Source: Prevotella fusca JCM 17724
Lineage (GTDB): Bacteria > Bacteroidota > Bacteroidia > Bacteroidales > Bacteroidaceae
Direction: 5' to 3'
Length of the DNA stretch: 64,000 nucleotides
NCBI RefSeq assembly: GCF_001262015.1
Contig: NZ_CP012074.1
Coordinates: forward strand, 888,501-952,500
The notes beneath the pieces were generated by a model. The model had not been told where the DNA came from. It did not search any database and saw only the letters and a program-made list of their open reading frames with translations. This document shows, one piece after another, positions 43,031-53,300 of this stretch. The position numbers and the translations under genes are program-made. Position 1 is the first letter of the stretch, and every line of letters starts with the position of its first letter.

Positions 43031-43107
43031 TAGAAGAGGAACTTGATAGTCATAACAATGAATGCAGCCAACAAGGCTCTTTTCGGCGATTGAGCCGTTT
43101 TATCCAA

Positions 43108-43155
43108 TATCAAAAACAAAAACAGGGATGCTCTGGTTGAGCATCCCTGTTTTAT
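43108..43155. terminator. Terminator of the M16 protease gene (bidirectional)
   Basis: AAACAGGGATGCTC (43120-43133) and its exact complement (43139-43152) form a 14-bp stem with a 5-nt loop. On the minus strand TTTTTGTTTTTG follows. On the plus strand the stem ends in a short T run, serving the CDF gene. Confidence 0.88.
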
Positions 43156-43177
43156 ATACTTATTTTCCCTTTAAGAC

Positions 43178-46036
43178 TTACTTAAAAGTATGCTTGCCTT
43201 CCTGTGCAGCAGGCTTCACGATAATCTCACGCTGCTTGGCATTCATCATAACCTTCATGGCTACTGCAGTTATATCCTGCGCTGTAAGGGTCTTGAAGAT
43301 TGGCGCAGAAGCTGCATTGTCATTTGGTGACTGCTCATTACCAGTCTCAGCATAGATGTTCAACAATGCCATCCACACTGATGGGTCGCTGTTAGACTGA
43401 GAGGCTACACTTGTCTGCTCCTCATCAACTGCAAGTGGTACCATCACAGCCTTGAACTCATCAGCGGTGAAACGACCAGCCTTAACGTCCTCAAGAATAC
43501 TATAAACAAGGCTAACCGCCTTGTCAGCATTCTCTTTCGCTGTAGAAAGATGGATATTAAGACTCTCGCCTGCTACTGGCTGTGAAGTATAGTTACTCTG
43601 TACACCTACCGTATAGGTTAGGTGTTCCTTTTCACGCAACACGTCAAAATAACGACGCTCCAAGATTCCACGCATCACCTCCAAAGCAGCCTGCTCACGG
43701 TCGGAGAGTTTCTGCTTGTTAGCAAAAGATATCTCAATCTCAGCCATACCGCCTTCTGTCTCCGTCTCGAAAGTGCGCTTGATAACAGGCGTAGATGACG
43801 AGAAGTCCATTGGCTGAATAGCAGTCTTCATTGGCTTGCCTTCTCCCTTGAGTGAACCGATATAGCGGAGAATCAACTCTTTCGCCTTTGCTTCAGGTAT
43901 ATCACCAATAAGGCAATAGGTGAAACGTGAGGCATTTCCAAGATGTGCTTGGAACTGTTCCTGCAACTTGTCGTACTGAACAGACTTGAAGAAAGCCTCA
44001 TCCTGACGTGGATTCATTGCACTGGCTGGATAAAGCAACTGCTGGATAGAATCCTGTACTGCTGCCATACCTGTCGTAGCACGATTCTCGTAGACATAGA
44101 GGTTGCGCTGAACATACTTGTCAAAGGCTGACTTTAAGAAGTTCTGACGTGACAAAATCAAGTACAGATAGCTGAAGAAATCGTCAGCATTGTCAACAGG
44201 CGCATTACCACCCACACCATCACTATAGTCTTCCAATGAGAGGGAGAGATTGATATTCTTGCCCTGCAACCACTGTGCTAACTGATTTCTATTGTAGTTA
44301 TATACTCCAGACTGCATCAAAAGCGAACGCATTGCAGTATAGTTAGCAATGTCCTGTGCAGGAACGATTGACTTACCACCTTCTGCAGAACCTGCAAAGA
44401 GGAACTGACCGTTCAATTCTGGTACATTCCGATAAAGCACTTTTGCACCATTAGAGAGAATCCACTCCTTTGCCTGCAAAGTCTTCAACTGCTTCTCAGA
44501 GACAATCTTACCACCAGTCAGAGGGAAGTCAATCAACTGACTGACAGGCTTCATATCGTCTGCACGAGCCATGTCGCTGAATGAACTCTTAGCCTTCAAG
44601 GCTTCCATAAGGTCATTCTCGGTGATATTCATCTCAGCCTGTGACTTAGAATAGGTAACAAAAGCGAGGTTGTTGTCATTAAGCAAGGACTTCATCCAAG
44701 CATTCATATCCTCTACCTCCAGCTCAACTAAGGTCTCAAGGTTACGGTTGATCTGACCACGGAAGTCCTGTACAGGAATATCATAAAGGAAGTTCTGACG
44801 GAAAAGCATCAAGGCATTGTCTGGCGTACCTAATCCCTGCGCCTCCAATACATCCTTCATTCCAATATACATCTTCTCCTTCTCTGCATTAAACTCAGCT
44901 GCTGTAAAGCCCTGATTGCGCAGGTTATCACGCACTGCTAACAACTGCTGAAGTGCCTTCTGCTCATTACCTTTATATGGAACCATATCCCACGCCATCT
45001 GATAATAATTTCTTACCAGTGGAGAGAGACTTACCTCAGCTGCAATATAACTCTCTTTATCAGCATTCTTCAACATCACAAAACGCTTTGGAGCTAATGT
45101 ATTGAAGAACTTAGTAAAGATAAACTGACGCACACGGTCCTCTTCAGGCGCATTGCCCTTTACCTCATAGCGTTGGTAAAGACCAAAAGAAGCACTCTTG
45201 TTCTCTGAGTCAATAAAACGCATATAGAGTGGTGTTGGATTGTCAGGAATCGATCTTGCTTGTGGACCGACAACTGGGACCAGCTTCGCTGGCAATGTCT
45301 TAAATACCGTTTGGATATTCTTCTCCATCAGGTCAACATCCACATCACCAATAACAGCAATAAACTGCATATTAGGACGATACCACTTGTCGTAGAACTG
45401 CTTTACCTGCTTCTGCTGGAAAGTCTCCAGAATCTTCTGTGAACCAATCACGTTATGGGTAGCATAACCTGCATTGTTATAGACAACAGGTGCGATGGCA
45501 TCCGTCAGGCGACGGTCTACACCCGAACGATGGCGCCACTCTTCAAGGATAATACCACGTTCCTTCTCAATGTCATTAGCAGTCATCTTGATACCGTGAC
45601 ACCAGTCACGGAGCACCCAAAGCATATTCTCATTGAGCTTCGCATCATCTGTTGGCACATTATGTACAGCATAACGAGTATCATCGACACCCGTGAAGGC
45701 TTCAAAGTCATTGAGGTTATGGCTACGAAGGAAATTCATCACACCATTAGGGAAGTGGTCTGTCGTGTTGAAAGCTAAGTGCTCAAGCACGTGCGCCAGT
45801 CCCTTTTCCTCGTCATTCTCCAAGATAGCACCTACATTCTGGTAGAGATAATACTGTGCCTCACCCGTTACAGAGCCATCATTATAGATATAATAAGTAA
45901 GCCCATTTGCCAGTTTTCCCTTCTTAAGTCCTTTCATCTGCGCATTGGCAGGACTAAGGGGAAAAAACAAAAAGCCTATGAGCAGTGCCACAGGCATGCT
46001 CGATAGGCATTTCATAATATTCTTGAACATAGTCAT
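43178..46036 (-). CDS. M16-family zinc metalloprotease (pitrilysin-like), secreted
   Basis: 952 residues. A signal peptide (about 9-32, CLSSMPVALLIGFLFFPLSPANA) is followed by tandem M16 units. The active-site HVLEHLAF carries the inverted zinc motif HxxEH, and the third ligand Glu is in NDIEKERGIILEEWRHR. The second, non-catalytic half is intact. It is probably periplasmic and cleaves peptides taken up through the outer membrane. It is the last gene of the run SusC-SusD-FAS1-lipoprotein-thioredoxin-M16, starting 3 nt after the thioredoxin-like gene, with a strong terminator downstream. Confidence 0.93.
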   Translation of the reverse strand: MTMFKNIMKCLSSMPVALLIGFLFFPLSPANAQMKGLKKGKLANGLTYYIYNDGSVTGEAQYYLYQNVGAILENDEEKGLAHVLEHLAFNTTDHFPNGVMNFLRSHNLNDFEAFTGVDDTRYAVHNVPTDDAKLNENMLWVLRDWCHGIKMTANDIEKERGIILEEWRHRSGVDRRLTDAIAPVVYNNAGYATHNVIGSQKILETFQQKQVKQFYDKWYRPNMQFIAVIGDVDVDLMEKNIQTVFKTLPAKLVPVVGPQARSIPDNPTPLYMRFIDSENKSASFGLYQRYEVKGNAPEEDRVRQFIFTKFFNTLAPKRFVMLKNADKESYIAAEVSLSPLVRNYYQMAWDMVPYKGNEQKALQQLLAVRDNLRNQGFTAAEFNAEKEKMYIGMKDVLEAQGLGTPDNALMLFRQNFLYDIPVQDFRGQINRNLETLVELEVEDMNAWMKSLLNDNNLAFVTYSKSQAEMNITENDLMEALKAKSSFSDMARADDMKPVSQLIDFPLTGGKIVSEKQLKTLQAKEWILSNGAKVLYRNVPELNGQFLFAGSAEGGKSIVPAQDIANYTAMRSLLMQSGVYNYNRNQLAQWLQGKNINLSLSLEDYSDGVGGNAPVDNADDFFSYLYLILSRQNFLKSAFDKYVQRNLYVYENRATTGMAAVQDSIQQLLYPASAMNPRQDEAFFKSVQYDKLQEQFQAHLGNASRFTYCLIGDIPEAKAKELILRYIGSLKGEGKPMKTAIQPMDFSSSTPVIKRTFETETEGGMAEIEISFANKQKLSDREQAALEVMRGILERRYFDVLREKEHLTYTVGVQSNYTSQPVAGESLNIHLSTAKENADKAVSLVYSILEDVKAGRFTADEFKAVMVPLAVDEEQTSVASQSNSDPSVWMALLNIYAETGNEQSPNDNAASAPIFKTLTAQDITAVAMKVMMNAKQREIIVKPAAQEGKHTFK

Positions 46037-46039
46037 TCT

Positions 46040-47374
46040 TTACTTTTCAAGGAGTTCGAGTGTAGAGAGCTTCTGCTTGATTGCACCCTGCAACATAGCC
46101 TGTGGCATCTCCATATTCTCCAGACGAAGTGTCTCAGCAAAAGCCTGGTTGTAGTATTCACGTGACTTAGCATAGTTCTTCAACTCACGATAAGAGTCGC
46201 CAATCATTACCATATAGTTCACGCGGTCCATCACAGCGTCTTCCTGTGCCAAAGCCTTCTCTGCCCACTTGATGGCTACCTCATGGTCCTTAGCCTTCAA
46301 ACTCTTGCCTGCTGCCATATAGAGATTCTGTGCAGCCTTACCATAGTCAGCTGAACGGAGGTTGTTCTCCATCTTGCCGAAATAGGTTTCCATAGCTTTC
46401 ACATAACCATTCACATCCTTGTTCTTATACAAGTTGAAGAGAGCATCAAAGTAGAGCTTAGACTTCTCGTATGGAGTAATACCTGTCAACCCCACCACCT
46501 CGTATGCCTTTGCATACTGGTTCTTGACCTTCTCCACATAGTCCTTGTACTTAACGTTTCCATCCTTTGCCATATCCTCGGCAAAAATGTCATTAGCCTC
46601 AACAATGTAGTAAGCTGGTGCCTTGCCAACAGTCTTCGTCCAGTCATCAAGATGGTCGTTAATGAGGTCTATCATGTACTGCTTATGCTCCTTATCCTCG
46701 TCCCCCTCCAACATCAGAATGATACGATAATCATTTTCATTGATAAGTTTCAAAGGTGCCTTCGCAGCCACATAGTTCTTATAGAGCTTCTGTAAACGTG
46801 TCACCCACTTGTCAGCCTCCATACCTTCCTGCGCCTGCAAGAAAGACGGTGCCTTGAGGAGGAGCTGCTGCTGAACATCAAGGTCGTTGTTATCAGCCTT
46901 ATACTTGTTGTACAGTTCCTCAAAACTTACGCTCTCACCAGCAGCAATCTTAGCAGCCTCCATGAGTTCGTCCTTATCCATTGCACCTGTATTCACAGAC
47001 AAAGCCTTACCATCTGGTGAGATGAAAGCGACTGTTGGATAAGCTGCAACCTTATAGTTCTTTGCAATTTCGACATTCTCACCCTTCTCTGCATCCAGCT
47101 GCAGGCTGATGAAATGCTCATTAAAATACTTCCCTACTTCCTCCTGTGTAAACACAGTCTTCGCCATCTTTTTGCAAGGAACGCACCAGACTGCATAGAA
47201 GTCAACGAAGAGCAGTTTGTTCTCTTGTTTGGCTTTTACAAGCGCCTCACTGAAAGTCCCTTTGAAGAAAGTGATTCCGTTCGTTCCGTCAGAGCCTGCT
47301 CCCTGCTGTGCACGAACCTGTACTGCCAACATTAAAAGCGCAACAAGCAGTAAGGCATATCTTCTTCTTTTCAT
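46040..47374 (-). CDS. Secreted thioredoxin-fold protein with helical (TPR-like) C-terminal region
   Basis: 444 residues. A signal peptide (YALLLVALLMLAVQVRAQ) precedes a thioredoxin domain (about 32-145) with the redox motif WCVPCKK (C64, C67) and the cis-proline segment VAAYPTVAF. The remaining ~290 residues are helical repeats (EVAIKWAEKALAQED, NYAKSREYYNQAF). It is a periplasmic disulfide reductase or isomerase. It is transcribed with the M16 protease gene (3-nt gap), suggesting it maintains the thiol state of that protease or of its substrates. Confidence 0.88.
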   Translation of the reverse strand: MKRRRYALLLVALLMLAVQVRAQQGAGSDGTNGITFFKGTFSEALVKAKQENKLLFVDFYAVWCVPCKKMAKTVFTQEEVGKYFNEHFISLQLDAEKGENVEIAKNYKVAAYPTVAFISPDGKALSVNTGAMDKDELMEAAKIAAGESVSFEELYNKYKADNNDLDVQQQLLLKAPSFLQAQEGMEADKWVTRLQKLYKNYVAAKAPLKLINENDYRIILMLEGDEDKEHKQYMIDLINDHLDDWTKTVGKAPAYYIVEANDIFAEDMAKDGNVKYKDYVEKVKNQYAKAYEVVGLTGITPYEKSKLYFDALFNLYKNKDVNGYVKAMETYFGKMENNLRSADYGKAAQNLYMAAGKSLKAKDHEVAIKWAEKALAQEDAVMDRVNYMVMIGDSYRELKNYAKSREYYNQAFAETLRLENMEMPQAMLQGAIKQKLSTLELLEK

Positions 47375-47654
47375 ACTTAATCTGAATTTAAATGGGTTAT
47401 TTTATTCAAGTTTCCGTTTTAGTTTACTCCACCAGCTGCATCAAGCCTATCTTTTGCTACTTTTACCAGCACTGACTGCCGCAATGTGGATTGTCTATCG
47501 GCTGCATCAAGCCTATCTTTTGCTACTTTTACCAGCCGTTGGTAATACGGTTACAAAGCATCGGTAACATCATTACCAAGCGCAGGTAACACAATTAAAG
47601 ATGGTCTTCAATGCAGAACGAAGCGCATACGATTAAAAGATCATATCGCCGACA
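47375..47654. repeat. Spaced 36-bp direct repeat and GGTAAT array (family D, copy 2)
   Basis: A 36-bp unit beginning GCTGCATCAAGCCTATCTTT occurs identically at 47435-47470 and 47501-47536 (period 66). It is followed at 47541-47590 by GGTAAT/ATTACC motifs in both orientations, related to the array at 20631-20714. No gene. This separates the SusCD part from the thioredoxin/M16 part of the locus. Confidence 0.75.
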
Positions 47655-48128
47655 TCAGTCGATAACTAACTCATCGTCAGTCACCACCACCTTGAAGACA
47701 TCATCCAAGACAGTCTCATGATCCTCATTATATACCTTGAGAGAAAGACGGTATCTGCCATTCGGCAGCTTCTGTGCTGCTTCCAATGTAACAACTATCA
47801 AGCCACCCGTTACAGATATTTTACCCTCCTTATATAGATTCATGAAGAGCTGTACATTTTCCTGCCTATCAGCCTTGACCCCTGCAAGTTCGAAATTGAC
47901 AGGGTTAGTACCTGCAACACCCTGGATACGTGTTGAAACGAATGGTAATTTATTAATAGCGCGGTCACTTGTAGGATCAATATTATGGAAGGCGTTAAGT
48001 GAGTCAGGCGCAAATGATGCTCCTGTCGTTCTCAAATAGCCAACATCCATTTTACTACACGATACCATAAAACCTATTGTAAGGGCCATAAGGCACAGCA
48101 AAGCTATTCCTTTCTTCATCTGTTTCAT
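47655..48128 (-). CDS. Small lipoprotein in the SusCD locus
   Basis: 157 residues. A lipoprotein signal (GIALLCLMALTIGFMVSCS) precedes a beta-rich domain (VNFELAGVKADRQENVQLF, RYRLSLKVYNEDHETVLDD) that looks like a fibronectin/bacterial Ig-type fold of the DUF1735/DUF4843 kind often placed beside SusD. A start at the second Met (Met4) is equally possible. It is probably surface exposed and a substrate-binding accessory. It follows the FAS1 gene by 2 nt. Confidence 0.75.
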   Translation of the reverse strand: MKQMKKGIALLCLMALTIGFMVSCSKMDVGYLRTTGASFAPDSLNAFHNIDPTSDRAINKLPFVSTRIQGVAGTNPVNFELAGVKADRQENVQLFMNLYKEGKISVTGGLIVVTLEAAQKLPNGRYRLSLKVYNEDHETVLDDVFKVVVTDDELVID

Positions 48129-48130
48129 TT

Positions 48131-48763
48131 TTAAAAGTCAGTTAAATTGAAGTCGTAAACAAGCGAATGGACTACTCCCGTATTTGTCTCGATATTACAT
48201 GAAGCAACATCCGAAGTCTTGGTTGTCGTAGGAGATACAAGGTGAATCCGCAGAGGACCAGCACCCGGCACATTGTTATAAGACTCACGGAAAGTATAAA
48301 TCCACAGCTGTTTTCCCGAAGCCATCTCTACAGTCTCACCTCCTTTTCCGACTGGTGTTGAAGGATCTGAAGACTTAACGCCTTCCTTGAAGTCATCGAG
48401 CATCACACGCTTCTTAGGGAGAACACAGTTCAATATGAACGTTTTGCAGTCAGCCACAGGAATATCTGAAACCCTTTCCATACTATTATCAAGGAGATAA
48501 CGACGGATACTGTGATTGGTTGGACCAAAGAAAGTGAAGTTCTTACCATATTTACTCGTTCCCTGAAAGAGCGAAACCAAGTCGGCACGCTCTGCCATTA
48601 CACGCAGGGAATCCCAGTTATAGCTATCACCTTTAAAGTACTCCCACATGGTCATATCATGCTTACCGTTGGCAAGACCAGTGTCGTCAAAGTTATACTT
48701 GGTACAACTTGAGATTGCTCCCATCGTCAGACACACCATTATTATATATATAATCTTCTTCAT
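48131..48763 (-). CDS. Fasciclin (FAS1)-like lipoprotein
   Basis: 210 residues from the chosen start, which puts the lipoprotein signal at the N-terminus (KKIIYIIMVCLTMGAISSCT). A FAS1-like fold is suggested by LFQGTSKYGKNFTFFGPTNHSIRRYL, ADCKTFILNCVLPKKRVML, and the closing TNTGVVHSLVYDF (compare the FAS1 H2 box NGVIHVID). In other organisms such domains mediate adhesion. Here it is the third gene of the SusC-SusD transcript, so it is likely part of the surface complex. Confidence 0.78.
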   Translation of the reverse strand: MKKIIYIIMVCLTMGAISSCTKYNFDDTGLANGKHDMTMWEYFKGDSYNWDSLRVMAERADLVSLFQGTSKYGKNFTFFGPTNHSIRRYLLDNSMERVSDIPVADCKTFILNCVLPKKRVMLDDFKEGVKSSDPSTPVGKGGETVEMASGKQLWIYTFRESYNNVPGAGPLRIHLVSPTTTKTSDVASCNIETNTGVVHSLVYDFNLTDF

Positions 48764-48804
48764 TATATCAAACACTTTTAAATTGTGCATTCCTTACCTT
48801 CCTA

Positions 48805-50352
48805 TTAGTTATAAGCCTGCCAATAAGGTTTCTGGCGCAACTGGTTATTGATAATGTGTCCATCCTTATCCTGCCAAGCATCTTTTGGAAGTGGAAGGAA
48901 AAGAGCACCGCCCTGAATATCCTGGTTGCTGAGCAATTTGAACTTACCCTGCAATTCTTCTTTCACATATCCATTGCGGATAATGTCTGCATAACGTGCA
49001 TCATTCTCACCGACAAACTCCTTCTCTCTTTCAAGGAAGATAGCTTTCTTCAAACCCTCAGTATCATAGGTTGAAGGATAAGAAAGTGCACCTGCACGTG
49101 AACGAATCACATTGAGGTCTGCAATAGCATTTGCTTCATTACCTAACTTCTGATAGCATTCAGCCCTCAAAAGGTAGATGTCAGCCAGTCGCCAGTACAC
49201 GTAATCAGCATCTACAGTACGATAGGTCTTACCACTTGCAGAGTACTGGTCAGCATCCATGATAGCCTTTCTGAACTTATACATTAGAGCATAGTCCGTT
49301 CCATCTACCTCATGCGAAGTGCCCCACTGGTAGAAGAAAGCCTGCAGGCGCTGGTCAGTAGCATCCGGGAAGAGCGATTCCACCGTCGATGTATGAAGCT
49401 GATAGGTGCTGCTTGAAGGCAGGTCAGCCAAAGTCTGGTCTTCTCTGACAGGCCAGCTCACAAAGTTCTGCGCCACCTCGTTAGGAGAAACAACGAACTC
49501 CGAGCGTGTTTTGTCGAACAACAAACTGAAGATTGCTTCGGGGTTAGGTGTCTTCTCATTAGACAAGTACGTACAAAGTTCCTCTGGAGAAGAACAAAGC
49601 CGATAAGTACCGACCTTCCCTTCAATCAGTAGTGTTGCGTAGTCTATAGACTTCTGATAGTCATCCTTTGCATTGCCCTGCAACTTATAAAGCTCAGTAA
49701 CACTGCCCTTCCAAGCATAAACCTGAGCCAACAAGGCTGCAGCAGTTCCCTTGGAAGCTGTCTGACGGTCTGTTATTGCCGCACCGTTAAGGTCTGTCAG
49801 CTTATCCCATGTAGGCAGAATCTCCAAAGCCTTCTTGGCATGCTCTATCGCCGTATTGAGCACATCACTCTGAGGTGACAAGGAATAAGGCTTTATCTCG
49901 GTAGAATTTTCCGTGATGATAGCCTCACCGTAACGCTGTGCCAAGAGGAAATAAGACAGCCCGAGAGCAAACTCTGCCTGTCCGACATGATAGTTCCGGC
50001 GGTTAGTTGACAGGTCCTTTGTCTTGTCAATGTTATCAAGCAGCAGGTTAGCTTCAAAGATAAGGTCATAAAGACCTTTCCATGAATACTCGCTTGAGAC
50101 TACTGTCCGTGGATTCCATTCACGCAACTGTTTGGCATCCAACACCTCATCAGCCTTCATGCCTGCCGTTGAAAGGACGTAGTTGCTGCCGACAACCGTA
50201 TTGACATAGTACAGAATGGAAGTGGTCGTCGCATTCAGTTCTTTCTCCGTATTGAACGAATTACTGTAGGTAAGTCCGTTCTCCGGCTGCAGGTCGAGGC
50301 TACAAGAGGACAGAAGACAACCACATATTGAGAGTATTATAATCTTCTTCAT
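48805..50352 (-). CDS. SusD/RagB-family outer-membrane lipoprotein
   Basis: 515 residues. A lipoprotein signal (IIILSICGCLLSSCS) precedes the SusD fold with its N-terminal segment LDLQPENGLTYSNSFNTE and TPR-like helices (YLLRAECYQKLGNEANAIAD, the family's LNxIRxRAG as LNVIRSRAG). It ends with the family's C-terminal lid region (LPLPKDAWQD). It captures substrate at the cell surface and caps the SusC channel. It lies 6 nt downstream of the SusC gene. Confidence 0.95.
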   Translation of the reverse strand: MKKIIILSICGCLLSSCSLDLQPENGLTYSNSFNTEKELNATTTSILYYVNTVVGSNYVLSTAGMKADEVLDAKQLREWNPRTVVSSEYSWKGLYDLIFEANLLLDNIDKTKDLSTNRRNYHVGQAEFALGLSYFLLAQRYGEAIITENSTEIKPYSLSPQSDVLNTAIEHAKKALEILPTWDKLTDLNGAAITDRQTASKGTAAALLAQVYAWKGSVTELYKLQGNAKDDYQKSIDYATLLIEGKVGTYRLCSSPEELCTYLSNEKTPNPEAIFSLLFDKTRSEFVVSPNEVAQNFVSWPVREDQTLADLPSSSTYQLHTSTVESLFPDATDQRLQAFFYQWGTSHEVDGTDYALMYKFRKAIMDADQYSASGKTYRTVDADYVYWRLADIYLLRAECYQKLGNEANAIADLNVIRSRAGALSYPSTYDTEGLKKAIFLEREKEFVGENDARYADIIRNGYVKEELQGKFKLLSNQDIQGGALFLPLPKDAWQDKDGHIINNQLRQKPYWQAYN

Positions 50353-50358
50353 TTTCTG

Positions 50359-53300
50359 TTAGAATTTTAAGTTGAGACCCAAAGTGACTTTTCTGTTCAA
50401 AGGATACTGTGTTCCATCATCCTTACCAGTATAAGGATTGATAACCTCAGGATCAACTCCTGAATAGTTGGTAATCAGAAACAGATTCTCACCACTGAGG
50501 TAGACGTTGGCATCCTTGATGAAAGAGCCCTTCAACCAGTTCTTTGGAATCTGATAGCCTACAACCAACTGCTTGAGGCGCAGGAAGCTGACATTCTCAA
50601 TATTAGAATCCACATTGCCATCAAACTGACCTACATAATCCTTGTCAGCGAACTCAAGAGATGGATATTTTGCATCTCTGTTAGTTGGAGTCCAGAAATC
50701 ATTGGCACGGAAATAGTTCATGATAACTCCAAAGTCTTTCGTAAAGGTAAAGGCACTGTTCTTATACATATTCATCACCTTGCGGCTGATTGTATAACTA
50801 AAGAGTACGTCGAAGCTCAATCCCTTCCACTCCAGATGACTGTTCAAACCACCATAGACTGCAGGAAGTGTGCTGCCAGCGTAATAAAGGTCCTTATCGT
50901 CAATCACGCCATCATAGTTCTGATCCTTTATCTTTCTACCACCGACACGCAACGGGTTGTTAATTGACTGGAAATAAAGTGGGAACAACTTACCTGATGC
51001 ATTGCGATACATAGGGATGTCTTCCTCTTTCTGCACAATTCCTTCATCCTTGAAAGTATAGATACCATAGACAGGACGTCCCAAGACCTTGTCATTAAGG
51101 TCCTCTCCGTTGTATGTCTTACGCAGCATGTTCTTGTTGTGTGAGAGGTTCATACCCACGCTCCAGTTCCAGTTCTTCTTACGGATAATATCATACTGTG
51201 CTTCAAACTCAATACCTTCATTGGAGATGGCTGAAGCATTGTCCCACATGTTTGTTGCAAGGAATACATTGCCCGGCAGATAAGACTGCATCAACAGTTT
51301 GCTTGAGTACTTATAGTAATAGTCAAGTTTGAACTTCAAGCGATAATCCAAAAGCTGCAAGTCAAGCCCAAGGTCATACTGGTCACTCTCTTCCCATGTC
51401 AACTTCTTATTAGCCATGGATTGTGGAATCAGACCTAACGAACCATTATAGACGTTGCTTTCCTCCATTACACCCAATGCCAGATAAGGCTCCTGGAACT
51501 TCTGTCCGGACTTACCCCATGATGCACGCAGCTTACCGAAGCTCAGCCACCACAACTTCTTCATGAATGCCTCTTCACTGAATGCCCAGCCAAGACCTAC
51601 AGAAGGGAAAGTTCCCCAACGTACATCCTTACCGAACACACTTGAACCATCTGCACGGATAGAGAGTTCTGCCATGTAACGCTTCTTATAACTGTAAGCC
51701 GCACGTCCCAAGAAACTAAGCAACGACTGTTCCTGCTGGTTGGTAAGGAAACTCTGTGCAGCTCTTACCGTTCCTCCGTCTTTGATAAGTGAAGGCCAGC
51801 CCTCACCTGCAAACTTGATAGAATTGGTCGGACCCCCCTTTGCCGTACCACTCAGGTTCTGCAAGAGATCATAGTTATAGGTCATACCAGTCATCAACTC
51901 AAGTTTATGGTCGCTTGGAAGTGCAAGATTATAAGTAAGGATATTCTCTGTCTGCACATTCGTCATTGCTATATTGGAAGCCTGAACCTCAGACTTCTTG
52001 TCATACTTCAGATAATCAGGTGTGAAGGTGTACACACGTGTGAAGTAATGGTCAAGCGAGTAAGTAGAAGAGAACTTCAGTCCTTTCAAGATGTTATAGT
52101 TCAATCCTACACTCAGACGAATATTATAGTTGGAGTTGGTCTTGTCAATATCACGTAACTGTCTCAACGCTATCTGTTCGGCAGTACTACCCTTGCCCGG
52201 CAAGAGCGTTGATGTTCGTTTCGGGTCAAAGGTCAATCCCTGCACACGTCCTCCGTCCGCACCGGCTTTCTGTGTAGCGTAAGTAAGATTGATACGTGTG
52301 AATGCGCTCAGCTTCGTTGACAGATTGAAATCAAGATTACTCAAGAGACTGAAGCGACGGAAGTTAGAACTGATCATGATACCCGTCTCATCATAGACGC
52401 CTGCATTGACCATATATCTTATGTTATCCGTACCACCAGATAAAAGCATGTCAGCCTTTGTTACCTTACCTACACGGAAAGCATACTTCCACCAGTTTGT
52501 TCTGTTATTATAGAAGGTATTAAGTGAGTCCTGTGCAATACCCGGCAGACGGCGGTCTGAATCCAGCACCTTACCATTTCGCCACAGATAGTCGTATGCA
52601 CCATCGTTATCTGCATCCCAACCGTAGGAATCCTTATAAGAATGTGGATAAACCAATTGGTCTGTGAGATAGTCATAATGTGCACCTCTCTGGCTCTTTG
52701 CCAAACGCAAAGCAATGTCACGCTCACCCTTTCCCATGGTCTGCATAGGTGTGCTTGGCAGCCATGAAAGAGACTGTGACACATTGAAGCTAACCTCCGA
52801 ACGCCCGGACTTACCCTTCTTCGTAGTGATAAGGATAACACCATTACCAGCTCTTGAACCATAAAGAGACGCTGACGCTGCATCCTTGAGAACCTGAACA
52901 GACTCAATACTTGAAGGATCCAATCCTGACAACGGATTAATACCACCCGTTGCATCCGTAGCACTACCTGTTACAGGAATACCGTCAATGACATAAAGTG
53001 GAGTTCCGTCATTGACACCCTGCTGGTTCAACGAACTGAAACCACGAATCGTAATACGTGAACCGCCACCACCAGGAGAGCCGGACAGGTTGGTTACATC
53101 AACACCTGCCATACGTCCCTGCAACAGGTTCTCAAGACTTGCTGTCGGAGCTTTCTGCAAATCCTCAACTTTCACTGATGCAATCGCACCCACCTGCTCA
53201 CGTGTGTTACGCTTACCATACGCAACCACAGTCACCTCGCCCATCGCATAGGCTGAGGATGGCAGGATTACATCCAAGGCTTTGCCGGCATGATACTTCA

